The notes below the pieces were generated by a model that did no database searches, was not told the DNA's origin, and saw only the letters and a list, made by a program, of their open reading frames with translations. A stretch of 64,000 nt of DNA from Schizochytrium sp. TIO01 (Eukaryota; Sar; Bigyra; Thraustochytrida; Thraustochytriidae), in assembly GCA_004764695.1 (NCBI GenBank), contig SMSO01000031.1, positions 1,783,048 to 1,847,047 of the forward strand, in the 5' to 3' direction. Of the stretch, positions 22,474 to 34,338 are shown piece after piece; within the stretch, counting starts at the first letter, position 1; each line of letters begins with the position of its first letter. Position numbers and translations under genes: made by a program.

Positions 22474-23874
22474 TTACACGACCTTGTTCTTTCCGAGGGC
22501 AAAGACCTCAAAGCCGAGTTCGCGGAGTTCCTGGTGGGCAAGAATGTTACGGCCATCAAAGATGAAGGCCGGCTTCTCCATGGACTTGTAAAGCTTCTCA
22601 AAATCAAGCTCCTTGAACTCTTTCCACTCGGTAAGGATCACAACGGCGTGGGCATCAGCAGCAGCCGCGTAGGCATCCTTGGCACGGGTGATCTGCTTAT
22701 CCATGCGCTCCTTGTCGCACTTTGCGTAAAGAAGCTCACGCTCCATATCGTCAGCAAGAACCTTAGGGTCGTACACAGTGAGGTTGGCGCCCTCCTCAAG
22801 GAGGAAGCGGCACACGTCAGCCGCAGCGGTCTCGCGGGTGTCACCGGTGTCAGCCTTAAAGGCGAAGCCAAAGATGGCAATCTTCTTGCGAGTCACAGTG
22901 TTAAACATACGCTTGACAATGGTCTTGGCAAATCGCTCCTTCTGGAGTTCGTTCATCTTCACAACCCAGTTCCAGTACTCGGCAACATCGTGGAGACCAA
23001 AAGACTCGCACAGGTAAACCAAGTTGAGAATATCCTTCTTGAAGCAGCTGCCACCAAAGCCAACACTGCTCTTGAGGAAGTGCTTGCCAATACGGTAATC
23101 AGTTCCAACAGCACGGGCAACCTCATCAACGTCAGCGCCGCTCACCTCACAGAGAGCAGAGATAGAGTTGATGGAACTCACACGCTGCGCAAGAAAAGCG
23201 TTGGCAACGAGCTTGGACAGCTCAGAGGACCACAAGTTAGTGGTGATGATACGCTCACGAGGGACCCAGTACTCGTAGACCTCCACAAGGCGCTGGACAG
23301 CTGCAAGACCCTCCGGGGTTTGCTCACCGCCAATGAGCACGCGGCTAGGCTCAAGGAGATCCTCAACAGCGGTACCTTCGGCAAGAAACTCGGGGGAGCT
23401 GATAATTTGGTGCTTGATGCCCTTCTCGTTTGCAGCGAGAACGCGGCCCATGCTCTCTGCAGTGCGAACGGGTACGGTGGACTTCTCTACAACAATCTTG
23501 GGCGAAGTAGCGACCTTGGCGATGTTACGTGCCACGAGCTCACAGTTAGAGATGTTAGCAGCACGTCCAGCACCGATACCGCTAGTCTTGGTCGGCGTGT
23601 TGACACTGACAAAGATAATGTCGGCCTTTGCAATGGCACCATCAACGTCGGTGGAGAAGAAGAGGTTCTTGTTGCGGCGCTCGAAGACGAGCTGATCGAG
23701 ACCCGGTTCGTAGATAGGGAGTTCGTCAGAGTTCCAGGCAGCAATCTGCTTCTCGCTGATATCCACAACGGTCACAGTGATGTCGTGGCACTTGTAGGCG
23801 ATCATCGCCATGGTGGGGCCACCAACATAGCCGGCACCAATGCACACAATGTGCATGCCTTCGCACTTGCCCAT
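22474..23874 (-). CDS. UGDH: UDP-glucose 6-dehydrogenase
   Basis: A complete 466-residue frame starting at ATG 23872-23874; animal enzymes have about 494. It oxidises UDP-glucose to UDP-glucuronate with two NAD+, giving precursors for wall and extracellular polysaccharides. The N-terminal Rossmann motif is CIGAGYVGG (G13, G15, G18). VSVNTPT and VEKSTVPV are the family strands around the cofactor, [10 protein letters not shown] is the substrate loop, and [10 protein letters not shown] carries the catalytic Cys277 (Cys276 in human). [14 protein letters not shown] and the C-terminal VILTEWKEF complete the UDP-binding domain. No targeting peptide is seen, so it is predicted cytosolic. Codons are highly biased to G/C endings, which creates a 480-codon antisense frame that is not a gene. 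Confidence 0.98.
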   Translation of the reverse strand: MGKCEGMHIVCIGAGYVGGPTMAMIAYKCHDITVTVVDISEKQIAAWNSDELPIYEPGLDQLVFERRNKNLFFSTDVDGAIAKADIIFVSVNTPTKTSGIGAGRAANISNCELVARNIAKVATSPKIVVEKSTVPVRTAESMGRVLAANEKGIKHQIISSPEFLAEGTAVEDLLEPSRVLIGGEQTPEGLAAVQRLVEVYEYWVPRERIITTNLWSSELSKLVANAFLAQRVSSINSISALCEVSGADVDEVARAVGTDYRIGKHFLKSSVGFGGSCFKKDILNLVYLCESFGLHDVAEYWNWVVKMNELQKERFAKTIVKRMFNTVTRKKIAIFGFAFKADTGDTRETAAADVCRFLLEEGANLTVYDPKVLADDMERELLYAKCDKERMDKQITRAKDAYAAAADAHAVVILTEWKEFKELDFEKLYKSMEKPAFIFDGRNILAHQELRELGFEVFALGKNKVV

Positions 23875-24262
23875 TATTGTTCTTGTTCTTTTTTGCTTCT
23901 GTACTAAATCAAAGCAGTACCCTCGCTATGCATAGCAACAAGAGTTCGTTTTGAATTTGTAGCGCATTGGTTTACGTATTGCCCACAATTGCACATTCCC
24001 CAGTTAGTCATCAAATGAAGCCTATCTTTAAATTGTCTCGCGGAAAAATACACACCCCCCAATTCACATGTAAACCAAGTCACTATTTCTTTCCAAATCA
24101 AAGCACTCAAGAAATCGCCGAACGCCAGAACTCCCTAAACTAAACCTGCGCTTTTCATCCATGAAGATTGAATTCATGTCCGAATGCCATTACATAGGCT
24201 TGAGCCAATTAATGAACTCAACAGGGTTCGACCTTGCAACTTCACATTGATTATAGAAATAC

Positions 24263-24286
24263 CTACACATACAAATATATGTGTAG
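24263..24286. repeat. Inverted repeat, 9-bp arms, 6-nt loop
   Basis: CTACACATA and TATGTGTAG pair perfectly around CAAATA. It lies about 390 bases upstream of the UGDH start codon and may be a hairpin or a regulatory palindrome. Confidence 0.6.
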
Positions 24287-25426
24287 ATAGCAAGGTGCAT
24301 TCACCTTTGCAATGCCTGTGCTGAGTCCAGCTCTCGGCGGGACTCTCTCGGGACCCGAGCAAGATATACCGCCCACGAGGGGTCCTCCTGAGAGTCAGGA
24401 CTGCCTCAGTCAGGTTTGCAGCGTTTTGCAGTGTCTTGGGGCGGCTTGGTCACGACTGCGTCAAGACAGGTTGGCACACGGCCCATTCAAGGCATCCATT
24501 AACACGCTTTCATCTGCAGCTCCTGAAACAAGAGGTTTCCCGTAGCCCTTTAGGGCCCAATGAAGCTGCGATGGGCCCTGCAGGCATCTAGCCTCGACTT
24601 GCACGTACCTATGCAGCGAAGTCCTTGCGAGTCGTTGGTAATCGGCGCAACTAGCTCGCAAACTTGGTTTGCTCCCTGCTCAGTATTGTAATGCACGACC
24701 ACGCCCAAGTGAACTATAGCTGCCTTTCCCAGTAGGTTTTTAACTTCGCTGCAAATGGGTTATAATGATATGTTCCACTTATAGACGAGAAAGGTCTACT
24801 GTAAAGGCACCCAATAGCCCACTTGCGAAGACGGTCTTCCGCCCCGTCACTGTCAAGGACTTTCACATTACCCCCCGCGCAAGGTTGGCACAAGACTACG
24901 TGTCATTCTACAAGAGGCCAGAACATCTCTTGGGTATAACAAGGCGAATAAAGGCGGAGATCATAAGAATTCTTTTGTCTTATATTAACGGTGCTATTTA
25001 GGTAGTTATTGTATTATAAACTAGCCCCTATTTTAAAATATGTAGAGTAGTTCATCGGGTATAATCATGTAATATATGGGGCATTATGTAAGTTACGTAG
25101 GTGTATTCATTGCATGAGACATGGGGCACAGAACGATTTAGAGACGAAGACAAGATTCGGGATCCGGGAGCGCAAGATTCAATCTTGTTTCCTGCCAGCG
25201 GTATTAGCGAGTGTGAAGCAGACATCCAAGATAAGCTTTAGCGCCCAAGGTCGAAGAAGATGCAGTCCACAGCCACGTGAGCGTCTTCTGAGGTATCAGC
25301 CCTTCCAGAGCGGCTCAGAAGGGCTGTGAAACGGAAGGCTTCGATGTTCATTCCTGAGAGGTTTCAATATTTTATGTCATGCATGATTTTTTTTGTTGCC
25401 TTTTTGTTTTTAATAATTTTATTTAT

Positions 25427-26059
<633 letters not shown>

Positions 26060-26815
26060 GATAAAAAGAATAAAAGAAAGAAGTATAATTATAAAACTGA
26101 GAGGTGTTTTTCCGAGTCTTTTTTTGATTCTTTTGTTGCTTTTCTCTACGAATGGAGCATTTTTCAACCTACTACATTTGTAGTTGTAGGTACCTACACT
26201 TCGCCGACGACCGTGGCAGGAAACCAACATGAGCATGGCGGCCTTCGCAGTTTGCAGCCGACGATGCTGTAGCATGGAGCCGAATAAGTCGCCTTCTTCG
26301 CGGGGTTTACAGTTGAATGTTTGTTCTAAGTCGAAGCGACATTGTTCAGGTGAGTTGTGTTTCTGTTGGAGATATGTTGGCGCTCCACTTTTGGCACCAT
26401 TGTCCTTCAAGGTTCTGACACACCACAGGAAAACATTTACGGAAGAGGGTCACCTTTTGTGGCCTGAGAATTGCAGGCGTGCCATAAGAAACGCACGCGC
26501 TTTTGACTTGAGCTGATGCACAAGTAAAATGGTTTAAAGGAGTGATTAGTGAGAGCATCATGGCAGTGCAGCAGTGGAAGAAGGTACTGGGTACTACCTG
26601 GTTCTGCTGGGACCCGTCCCCAGAGTCATTGCACGACTAAGTAAGTACATAAGAGGATGTAGACCTGGGTTCCACACCTTGAGAAAGCGTATGCGATTAT
26701 AGGAACACACGCGCAACCCGCAGAAGGCTACCTTAATCACAACATTAACAGTAAACAACAAATTACATCAAAAATCGTGTTGATTATGCTTTGCAATCTC
26801 TATTTTTTTTTTTTT

Positions 26816-29800
26816 TTAATTAGCTGTGATTTCAATGATTGACACATCGTCGGGCTCAGAGTCATCGGAGTCAAGATCTTGCATGTCAAACTCCTCGTTC
26901 TCAGCATCAGAATCCTCCATACTGCTGCTATCGTGCGAGCCATGATCGGAGTCTGCTTGGCGCTCTTCCTCTGCATTCTCGTCTTCTTCAGTGATAGCGC
27001 TGCTCTTACCGGTGATATAGCGAAGGTACCTCTGACTCTGACAAGCCTGCAACATTGCATTTGAACCGAAAAGATCTGTTTGGCCATTGCTATCCCGATC
27101 TGCTTCTGACCTTTCACTCGCCATACGCCAGGACAGCATACGCTCTTCCAAAGTACCTCTAGCAAAATAACAAATTGTCTCTACAGGTCGTGTTTGCCCA
27201 ATGCGGTGCACACGATTGATAGCCTGTTGTTCCTCTCCAAGCTTAAGAAATGGTTCAAAGAGGATCACCCGAGTAGCTTCCGTCAAAGTCAAGCCAGCTG
27301 CTGCACTTGAGCTCTGCAGGAGTAAGATGCGAACATGATCCTGCGTCTTGAAAGAATCCACGGCAGCACGAAGTGCTGGAATACGATCGCCTTTTACAAT
27401 GCGAGCATGTATAATCTGATTCTGATCAAGAATTTTAGAAAGGTGAATCACTGTGTTCCGTTGTTGTGAGAATATCACTGTCTTACCTTCTTGGGTCGCA
27501 AATGACTGAAGATCGACTAGAAGTCGACTAATTTTAGATCCATAGATACCAGCGAAATCGTGCGAAGCAGGGGCGTTGGGCTGGAGACCTGTGACGGCTC
27601 TAAGAACCTTCACAAAGTTTGCATTAAGAGCTTCTGTGAGCACCCGGGTCAAACCTTCATCTGAGAGACCAAGTGCAGCTTGTGCTAGAGCTTGGTTAGA
27701 TTCATTCTCAGAGACATATTGTACCCATTGAGCTGCTGTCGCAATCCCCACAGACTCGACAACTTCCCCTTGTGGGGGTCTAGTAATATTCTCGTTTTGC
27801 CCATCAGTAACAGCCTCATCTGTTTCCCTAGCTTGCACACCATTCCTCCTCATATGACGCGTGACCTTTCGAGTTGCCGTTGATTTCGCAGATTGACTAG
27901 TGGATTGTGCTTTCTCTAAATCGTCCTCGCCCTTGTTCTTGTTCTCAATCACTCCTCTCGGTTTCAATACTCGGAAAATCTCAGGACGAGTGAGCTGGCG
28001 CCGGCACAAGGGACAAGCAAATCGATACGGTGCAAAATGGGATGAATTGACTGCGATGTGCTGGGAAATACAGGTTTCGCAAAACAGGTGGATACAGAGA
28101 GTGCATGTTGGAGAAGTGAGCTCTTCCAGGCAGATCCCACACTCAGGCGTGTTCGTTTGGTCAATGAGTTCCTGTAAAGCGCGCAAACCCTGACTCTCTA
28201 AAGCATCTACACGTTTTGCGCCTCGCTTCAGCGCAGCCTTCAGAGTATTTGCGTATGTTCGAAGATCTCGAGCAAGAGCTGATTTTCCATCTACTACTTC
28301 TTTCAGCTCGGAGATCCGATCCTTCTTTCCCTGAATTGATTCATGGACATTTTTGGACACAGGCGTATGAACAATGTTGCTATGATCGGCATCTGGCAGA
28401 TCAAGGATTGCAATATCGAATTCCTCAGGTAACCCATTATCAAGGCGCAGAACAGTAACTTTTTGCTCTTCATAATTCACAGAAAGTACATCGTTTGCAA
28501 GAATATTTATGCTGGAGGCTGGAGTAAACTTTAAACGAGCAAACTCCACAAGTCCTCCGTCCCCATCAAGGAGCTTCACAGACTCCTTGCTAGAAGATGA
28601 TCCCTTCACACGTTTCCGGGCGTTGGCTGCCAAATCTGTGAAAGGACCCGAAGCACTGGCCTGTTTTGCAGATTCTTCTTCCACCACCAAAGCTCGCTTC
28701 TTTGATGAGTTGGATCTTCTTTCTGTAGTAGCAGATACTTGGATCAAAGTTGCTTCTCCAGACTCAAAGTGGATTTCGCCCCAGGGCACCATACGCACCG
28801 TTCCATCTTCTAGTTTAAGCTGGGATGCATGCAAGTCGTCAAAGTCAGAAATGATCTTCACTACTCGTAGCTGAAAATGACGGTTTGACCTTCGGTATGG
28901 CGAGCAGTCATAAACCCTTGCAAATATTGTGACATCTGGCTTGCTCAACAGTGACCAATCCGGCTTCTGCTCGTTCTCGCCTTCCAAAGAGTTGCCTGCC
29001 GATGAGCCGAGAGTTGAGGTCTCTTTCAGGCCAAAACGAATAGAAAATGATGGGTAATCCAAATCACTTGATTTGGTGCATCCATAATGTGCAAACGTAG
29101 CTACTAAGGCCTTGCGTTCGTCCTCATTCTTAATTCCAATATGACTACACAGTTTTTCAAGTGATCTGGGGACCTCCGAACTGCAGTACCATTGGCGAAT
29201 GCGATCCCGCAAAAGCTTACTTGAAAGCAGCCGATCTTTCAAGCAAAGTTCAAGAACATGCCTGTGTACAACCTTCATGAGACGATCAAGACGTCGCTCA
29301 GCAAGTGTGTCATCCCGTTCTGATGTATGGCCCACATCATCACTCATGAGCTTCTGTAGCTCCGCACGGTCTAATGTATGAATGCGGAGCAAAGGAGTTG
29401 ATGCAAGGTCTGCTTCAGCTGCTGCAATGCGTTCTATGGATGTTCGGTTCACCTTGCTTTCTCGGCAAAGTTCCAGCAATGTGATCGCTACTGTAGATTT
29501 TCCCAGTGGCGTTGGGGAATCTGCATTCGTCATTTCAATATCGTCCCGCTCTTCAGAGGACGATGAGGTCATACTAGACTCGCTGGCTGGGAGCGTCGGA
29601 GACATACACCGTACGTCTTGTGTTGACAGCAGCCTGACTTCACCGTCAAGAAAGCGTACCTTTACAGTACTGGAAAGTTCATCAACCTCAAGAAGATCTT
29701 GCACAGGAACAAACACACGCTTTCCGTCGCCATTATAGCGTGCTTCAAAGTCAACAGTAGCAAGTTTGAGCGCGAGAGGTAATACCGGTAATTCCAAACT

Positions 29801-32800
29801 TATACCTGGGCTGCATTTCGTTTGGAAATCCTCCTCAAAAATACGTATGAGTAACTGAAGAGTCTGACACCAGAAATTAGAATTTGCGATTTGATCTATA
29901 ATCTGCTTCCGCAAGCGAACTGGATCATCACTCAGCATTATTGGAGAATCTTGATTATTGAAACATAGTTTCAAGTCTTCTTGCTCTCGCCCTCGGTGAG
30001 CTTCAACTAAGGATGTGTTCTGTCTAAGGACCACTTCAAAGCTGAAGTTTGACGTCAATGATGCCAACTGAGAGCACAACATACGCGTAGGCATCCGCTC
30101 ATAATCTTTAATAACGGTCTCGAGGTGACTGCGAGCTTTCTCTAGCTTCATTGTACAACTAACAATACGTACTGCTTTTTGTGCCTGAATAGTGAAGGTT
30201 TGGGTCTCGGTTTTCATCAACCGTAAAACTTCACGCCTAAGAATTGGATCAATTTTACTTCGCAGCAAAAGCAAAGCAAGGTATTTGCCGCTCGTAATTG
30301 CTTGAATGGCCCAACGCCAGCGAAGCTTGGGAATACTGCCTCCTCGAGCGGAGCAAAAGCCCTCTTTGCAACCGGATTCAGCTGCTTTGAGTTTTTCTTC
30401 AGTCTCCTTCAGACGCTCTGCAATGTGCTCTCTCATAGCGCCCGCAGATGCGCCAGCTCCGCTGGCGGCAGTCACTGCATACTGTTGTCTGCTTTGGGTG
30501 CTGACCATCCCACTACTTTGCTTCGTACCAGTAGCATCTCCAGAAAGTAAAAAATCACGCAGGTCATCGCCAGGAAGCTCAGAAAATTGAGAAAATAGCA
30601 CAGTAAACTGATTTGGGTGTACTATACCTCGTCGATGAAAAGATGTGAGAATTTCTCGAACACAGTTGTTCATGCGACAGATCATCGGGGCTGCCCCATT
30701 TCCGCCATTAATAAGGTATGGTGATGATGCAAGGAGACGAAGCAGTTCAATAGCCACAAACCAAGGGCGATTAGCAGCATGGTTAAATCCTCGATGGCTA
30801 CGGCGGTTCTGCTGGTGTGGGGTATACATATCAAGCGCTTTGACAGCCAGTGCCTCAAGATACTGATACAGGGCTCTTTCGCGATATTCCATCGGGATAC
30901 CTACGTACCGGGTTGTCGCAGTAGGCAAGTGTAAGATTGTGCGTTGGCTATCTGTTACGTAAGTTTGGTTTTTAGAATGCCGCATCATCACGTGCTCAAG
31001 AAGCAAACCTAGTCGTTCAAGTGCTATGGGGAGTTTCAATTCAAAAGGTCTTTTGACACGCTTGCTCCAAAATCCATCGGCATTGTCCGGACATGAAAAC
31101 GGAATAATACCAAGAAAGTTGAGCTCTCCATGAATATCATCAATTCCCGTGTAGATCGGTGTACCAGAAATCATCCAGCGAGAGCGAGCTGAAAGATCCC
31201 TACACATTCGCGCAAGGGATGTTGTGGAACTCCTAATCTCTTGCATTTCATCCAAACAAATACGCCGCCAGTGTATACGTTGTATAGATAAGGCAACATT
31301 CTGGATATTTCGGTAGGTGGTGAGCACAATGTCGCACTTGGCTATCTGTTCAGTAGCTTCATCGATAGCCTTGGAATATCTGAATTTGACTCTCTCAAAC
31401 AAGATCTTATCTCGGGGGTTTCCAATCTCTAAAGATTGCCCACCATCTGGATTGGGCAAATTTTCAACTGAACGATTGTCTGCATTGCTTGACTCGCTTT
31501 CCGAGCTACCCTGTGTAGTCTGCTGATGGTGAGCTTGCAACTCAGATTCAGTCAGACAGCATGCGAGTTTTCTCAAAGTAGCGAAGTAATGACCGTGGTC
31601 ATTAACAGTATCAAGCGTGGCTATGCAAAGCTTTGTGGGGTCATTGAGGCATTTTTCGAACTCATGAGCCCATTGCGGCAGTAAAGCGTCTGGTACCACG
31701 AAAAGAGTGGCATTTGATGCAATAACATCTTCTTCAATCTCGAATTCGGGCTCTGAAACATTTTGGTCATGAAGGACGAGTGAAATAAACTCAAGAGTTT
31801 TACCGAGACCCATCTCTTCGCATACAAGACCTCCGCGAACTAAGGGAGGGGCTTTGAGGCGTACCTCACCCAAAGCAGGTGAAATGTAGAAGCTCCCTGC
31901 CCCAGGGTCAGCAGTCCATTGACGCTCCTCCCAAAAGCAACCATTTAGCCCCCGAGGAAGGCGTTCTTGATCAATCATCCACTGTAGAGTCTGCAACTGG
32001 TAGTCTCTCATCTTAAGCTTCAACCCTTTAGGGTTTCCCGGGTACTCCTTGTAACCTAAGCTTTCATGCGAGCGAAGAAGGGCATCAGTGTTAAACTGGT
32101 TATCCTGAAGATGCAGTTCTTGGGGGACACTACGGTTGAACACAGCGTCTACCTTAGGAAGACTTGATAGAGGACCAGAGATCGGAGATGAAGCTACCAA
32201 GTACTTGATAAGTGTCCTCAGCGAGCGATTGGCAATCATCCAGAATATGAGGCGACTGACATACAAATGGATACGGACGCGTAAGCACTTGGAAGCGACC
32301 TCTTCAGTCTGCGATACACAACGTACTAAGGGCGCTTTCCACGGTGAGGTGGTCGGGTGCTGATACGTGAAGACAGCATCTATCCATTCAAAAAGCTCCT
32401 CAGGAGTGGCGGATGGAGAGTTACAATGGGAGAGGGATACTTTCCCTCCATCAATTGCTTTTCGCAGTAACTCCACTGATACTGGTGTATCCACACTCGC
32501 AGGTTCACCTGAATTGCTCTTCCACAAAATTTGCTTGTATGACAGAGGTTGCTTGGAAGACTTTCGCGGGGGAGGGGTGTACTGAAGAATCCTTTTCTTG
32601 AAATCCGATGCGCTACTAAACGTGATGTCCATATCAACATAGCCAATTCGGCGAAATGTATCAAACCCCTGAACAATGTCCTTGTCAAAATGTGTCTCGT
32701 TGACACGTGTAATTTTTCGCATCACGTCATTACATTGTTTTATAAACTTTGCTGCATCATTTGAGCATTGAGAATCACTCCACCACGCCGGTGGCTCTAC

Positions 32801-33463
32801 AGCCTTGCCAGTTAGAAATGAGATACTGTCTGGCACGGGCGAGCCAAATTTCTCGTATAAGTTGCGATGGAGTATCTTAATATACTCGCTTGAGGGGAGT
32901 CTGGTGCCTGAGGACGGATTTTCATCATCATCCTGGTTTATCTCTTGACTCGCTTCCAATTTTTCTTGAACGATGATTTCTTTGTTCTTAGCTCTATCTT
33001 TGTTTTTGGGAGGTTCGGTCTTACCAAATTCTTCTGCTTTCGGTGGTCTAGTCCTTCTTGTAGACCTTCTCAAAACTGTGCCTTCTTGCGGTCCTGTATC
33101 CGTACCATTTGCGACGCTTGAAGGTACGTTCGGCGAGGTAGAGGAGGTTGCTGTACGATTCTCACGTGTTGATCGTATCGCCCGCGTCGAGACACCTGCG
33201 CATGACTTGGACCTTGTACGTGAAGCTGTTACCATCGCGCCAGCAGTATTTGCAGAACTTCTTGAAGATGCCGACGAAGGTTTAGTAGACCCTTTGCCTT
33301 GAGTTTGTCTCACTGCCTGGGACTCTATTGTCAGGTCTGTGTCTGAGGCAAGTCCCGGTGCTATTGCAGGGGTCGTGTTCACAGCTGTCTCCGAGATATC
33401 TTCCAAGGTATCTTCGAGTTCTCTTTGCTCCCTGAGCCTTGCGGATTTGCGGCGAGAACTCAT
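26816..33463 (-). CDS. SHPRH/Rad5-like SNF2 ATPase with RING E3 ubiquitin ligase domain
   Basis: An intronless gene for 2,215 residues; the first ATG in frame (33461-33463) gives MSSRRKSARLREQ. Longer readings would need a TTG start. Residues 551-556 are MGLGKT (SNF2 motif I) in GGLVCEEMGLGKT. Motif II reads LDEMQ where SHPRH has DEAQ, and RWMISGTPI is motif III. A long insertion splits the two helicase lobes. In it a C3HC4 RING (Cys1775 to about 1820, CGICLEEL and ACPLCRRQ) precedes the second lobe, which ends with INRVHRIGQTRPVET near 2087. This order (SNF2_N, insertion, RING, helicase C) is that of SHPRH, HLTF and Rad5, which polyubiquitinate PCNA at stalled forks. SHPRH fits best by motif II and insertion size, though I see no PHD or H15 domain. 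The C-terminus is very acidic and ends near VSIIEITAN. Confidence 0.9.
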   Translation of the reverse strand: MSSRRKSARLREQRELEDTLEDISETAVNTTPAIAPGLASDTDLTIESQAVRQTQGKGSTKPSSASSRSSANTAGAMVTASRTRSKSCAGVSTRAIRSTRENRTATSSTSPNVPSSVANGTDTGPQEGTVLRRSTRRTRPPKAEEFGKTEPPKNKDRAKNKEIIVQEKLEASQEINQDDDENPSSGTRLPSSEYIKILHRNLYEKFGSPVPDSISFLTGKAVEPPAWWSDSQCSNDAAKFIKQCNDVMRKITRVNETHFDKDIVQGFDTFRRIGYVDMDITFSSASDFKKRILQYTPPPRKSSKQPLSYKQILWKSNSGEPASVDTPVSVELLRKAIDGGKVSLSHCNSPSATPEELFEWIDAVFTYQHPTTSPWKAPLVRCVSQTEEVASKCLRVRIHLYVSRLIFWMIANRSLRTLIKYLVASSPISGPLSSLPKVDAVFNRSVPQELHLQDNQFNTDALLRSHESLGYKEYPGNPKGLKLKMRDYQLQTLQWMIDQERLPRGLNGCFWEERQWTADPGAGSFYISPALGEVRLKAPPLVRGGLVCEEMGLGKTLEFISLVLHDQNVSEPEFEIEEDVIASNATLFVVPDALLPQWAHEFEKCLNDPTKLCIATLDTVNDHGHYFATLRKLACCLTESELQAHHQQTTQGSSESESSNADNRSVENLPNPDGGQSLEIGNPRDKILFERVKFRYSKAIDEATEQIAKCDIVLTTYRNIQNVALSIQRIHWRRICLDEMQEIRSSTTSLARMCRDLSARSRWMISGTPIYTGIDDIHGELNFLGIIPFSCPDNADGFWSKRVKRPFELKLPIALERLGLLLEHVMMRHSKNQTYVTDSQRTILHLPTATTRYVGIPMEYRERALYQYLEALAVKALDMYTPHQQNRRSHRGFNHAANRPWFVAIELLRLLASSPYLINGGNGAAPMICRMNNCVREILTSFHRRGIVHPNQFTVLFSQFSELPGDDLRDFLLSGDATGTKQSSGMVSTQSRQQYAVTAASGAGASAGAMREHIAERLKETEEKLKAAESGCKEGFCSARGGSIPKLRWRWAIQAITSGKYLALLLLRSKIDPILRREVLRLMKTETQTFTIQAQKAVRIVSCTMKLEKARSHLETVIKDYERMPTRMLCSQLASLTSNFSFEVVLRQNTSLVEAHRGREQEDLKLCFNNQDSPIMLSDDPVRLRKQIIDQIANSNFWCQTLQLLIRIFEEDFQTKCSPGISLELPVLPLALKLATVDFEARYNGDGKRVFVPVQDLLEVDELSSTVKVRFLDGEVRLLSTQDVRCMSPTLPASESSMTSSSSEERDDIEMTNADSPTPLGKSTVAITLLELCRESKVNRTSIERIAAAEADLASTPLLRIHTLDRAELQKLMSDDVGHTSERDDTLAERRLDRLMKVVHRHVLELCLKDRLLSSKLLRDRIRQWYCSSEVPRSLEKLCSHIGIKNEDERKALVATFAHYGCTKSSDLDYPSFSIRFGLKETSTLGSSAGNSLEGENEQKPDWSLLSKPDVTIFARVYDCSPYRRSNRHFQLRVVKIISDFDDLHASQLKLEDGTVRMVPWGEIHFESGEATLIQVSATTERRSNSSKKRALVVEEESAKQASASGPFTDLAANARKRVKGSSSSKESVKLLDGDGGLVEFARLKFTPASSINILANDVLSVNYEEQKVTVLRLDNGLPEEFDIAILDLPDADHSNIVHTPVSKNVHESIQGKKDRISELKEVVDGKSALARDLRTYANTLKAALKRGAKRVDALESQGLRALQELIDQTNTPECGICLEELTSPTCTLCIHLFCETCISQHIAVNSSHFAPYRFACPLCRRQLTRPEIFRVLKPRGVIENKNKGEDDLEKAQSTSQSAKSTATRKVTRHMRRNGVQARETDEAVTDGQNENITRPPQGEVVESVGIATAAQWVQYVSENESNQALAQAALGLSDEGLTRVLTEALNANFVKVLRAVTGLQPNAPASHDFAGIYGSKISRLLVDLQSFATQEGKTVIFSQQRNTVIHLSKILDQNQIIHARIVKGDRIPALRAAVDSFKTQDHVRILLLQSSSAAAGLTLTEATRVILFEPFLKLGEEQQAINRVHRIGQTRPVETICYFARGTLEERMLSWRMASERSEADRDSNGQTDLFGSNAMLQACQSQRYLRYITGKSSAITEEDENAEEERQADSDHGSHDSSSMEDSDAENEEFDMQDLDSDDSEPDDVSIIEITAN

Positions 33464-34338
33464 GATCTTTTGCAGAGTCCACCTACTCTTTGTCCAATTC
33501 AATTGAGTTAGAGGGAACTAAGGTATATTCTTCGGAGATTAGCAAAAGAAATTTTGAGAGCGCGTCCTATACTTTACGTATATACCTCCAACGTGCAAGG
33601 TGCTTTAGGCTCCCAGAGCTTGGTGTTGGTGATGAGAGCGCTCACTTCAAGCCCCTCCAGGCTCTTGACCAGCCTCAGCTCAAAGTTCCCTCCGATACTC
33701 CAGCACCTCCGGTTATTTCAAGGAGGGCTGCGTCCTCTGCTTGCTTGCAAACAATTGTTACAGAGGTTTCTTGCGCGAGTTTTGGTTCTGGCCCCTCTTG
33801 AGTAGGCAGGCCTGCAGCGAGCTCTTCAATTAATGCTACTCATCGGTGTTCCGCTACGCTGGGATTTTGTTGGATAAATTCCAACAAATTCGGCTTCACT
33901 CTCCCCTTGGGTTTCGCAACCCAACTTATTACAACCATTATTATTATTATCATTATTATTAGATAAATGATTAAACATTACGAATAGGTAAGATAAGAAA
34001 CAATAGATAGATAGGAACCACTCGAAAAAAGAAAGAAAAGAGAATGAACTTGCAGTATTTTACTTTATTTATAAATTATCTAATATTTATTACTTCTAAA
34101 AAACGATAGTGTTCTATTATATAACAGTTCTAGCAGCTTGACAGAAAAATAAACTTGAAAAAGGAAAAAAGAAAACTTCCTAGTAGTATAGTAGCATTAA
34201 TTTAACGAGCCAAAGATATCCAAAGAACCTTGAAGATTTCGACCATCTAACTTAATCTTCAAGGATCATCGTTGAGACTTCACTGAATCAGCAACGCTCC
34301 CAGTCGGTTGCCGCTTTTGTAAAGCCAACACCGCATCC
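33464..34338. other. Divergent promoter region
   Basis: Lies between the start codons of the SHPRH-like gene (minus) and the GxGYxYP gene (plus). GC-balanced to about 33850, then AT-rich with an ATT repeat (33937-33961). No gene is supported. Confidence 0.5.

Noticed and set aside
22465-23907. 480-codon open frame on the plus strand opposite UGDH
   Set aside because: It mirrors UGDH almost exactly. The strong G/C-ending codon bias of the real gene removes stops from the antisense frame, and the antisense translation (Leu/Val/Gly-rich) has no motif.
24225-24240. GGGTTCGACC as a tRNA T-loop
   Set aside because: The flanking bases do not form a T-stem, and no acceptor, D or anticodon arm could be fitted.
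33464-33502. Longer N-terminus for the SHPRH-like protein
   Set aside because: It would begin at a TTG; the first ATG at 33461-33463 gives a natural basic start (MSSRRKSARLRE).
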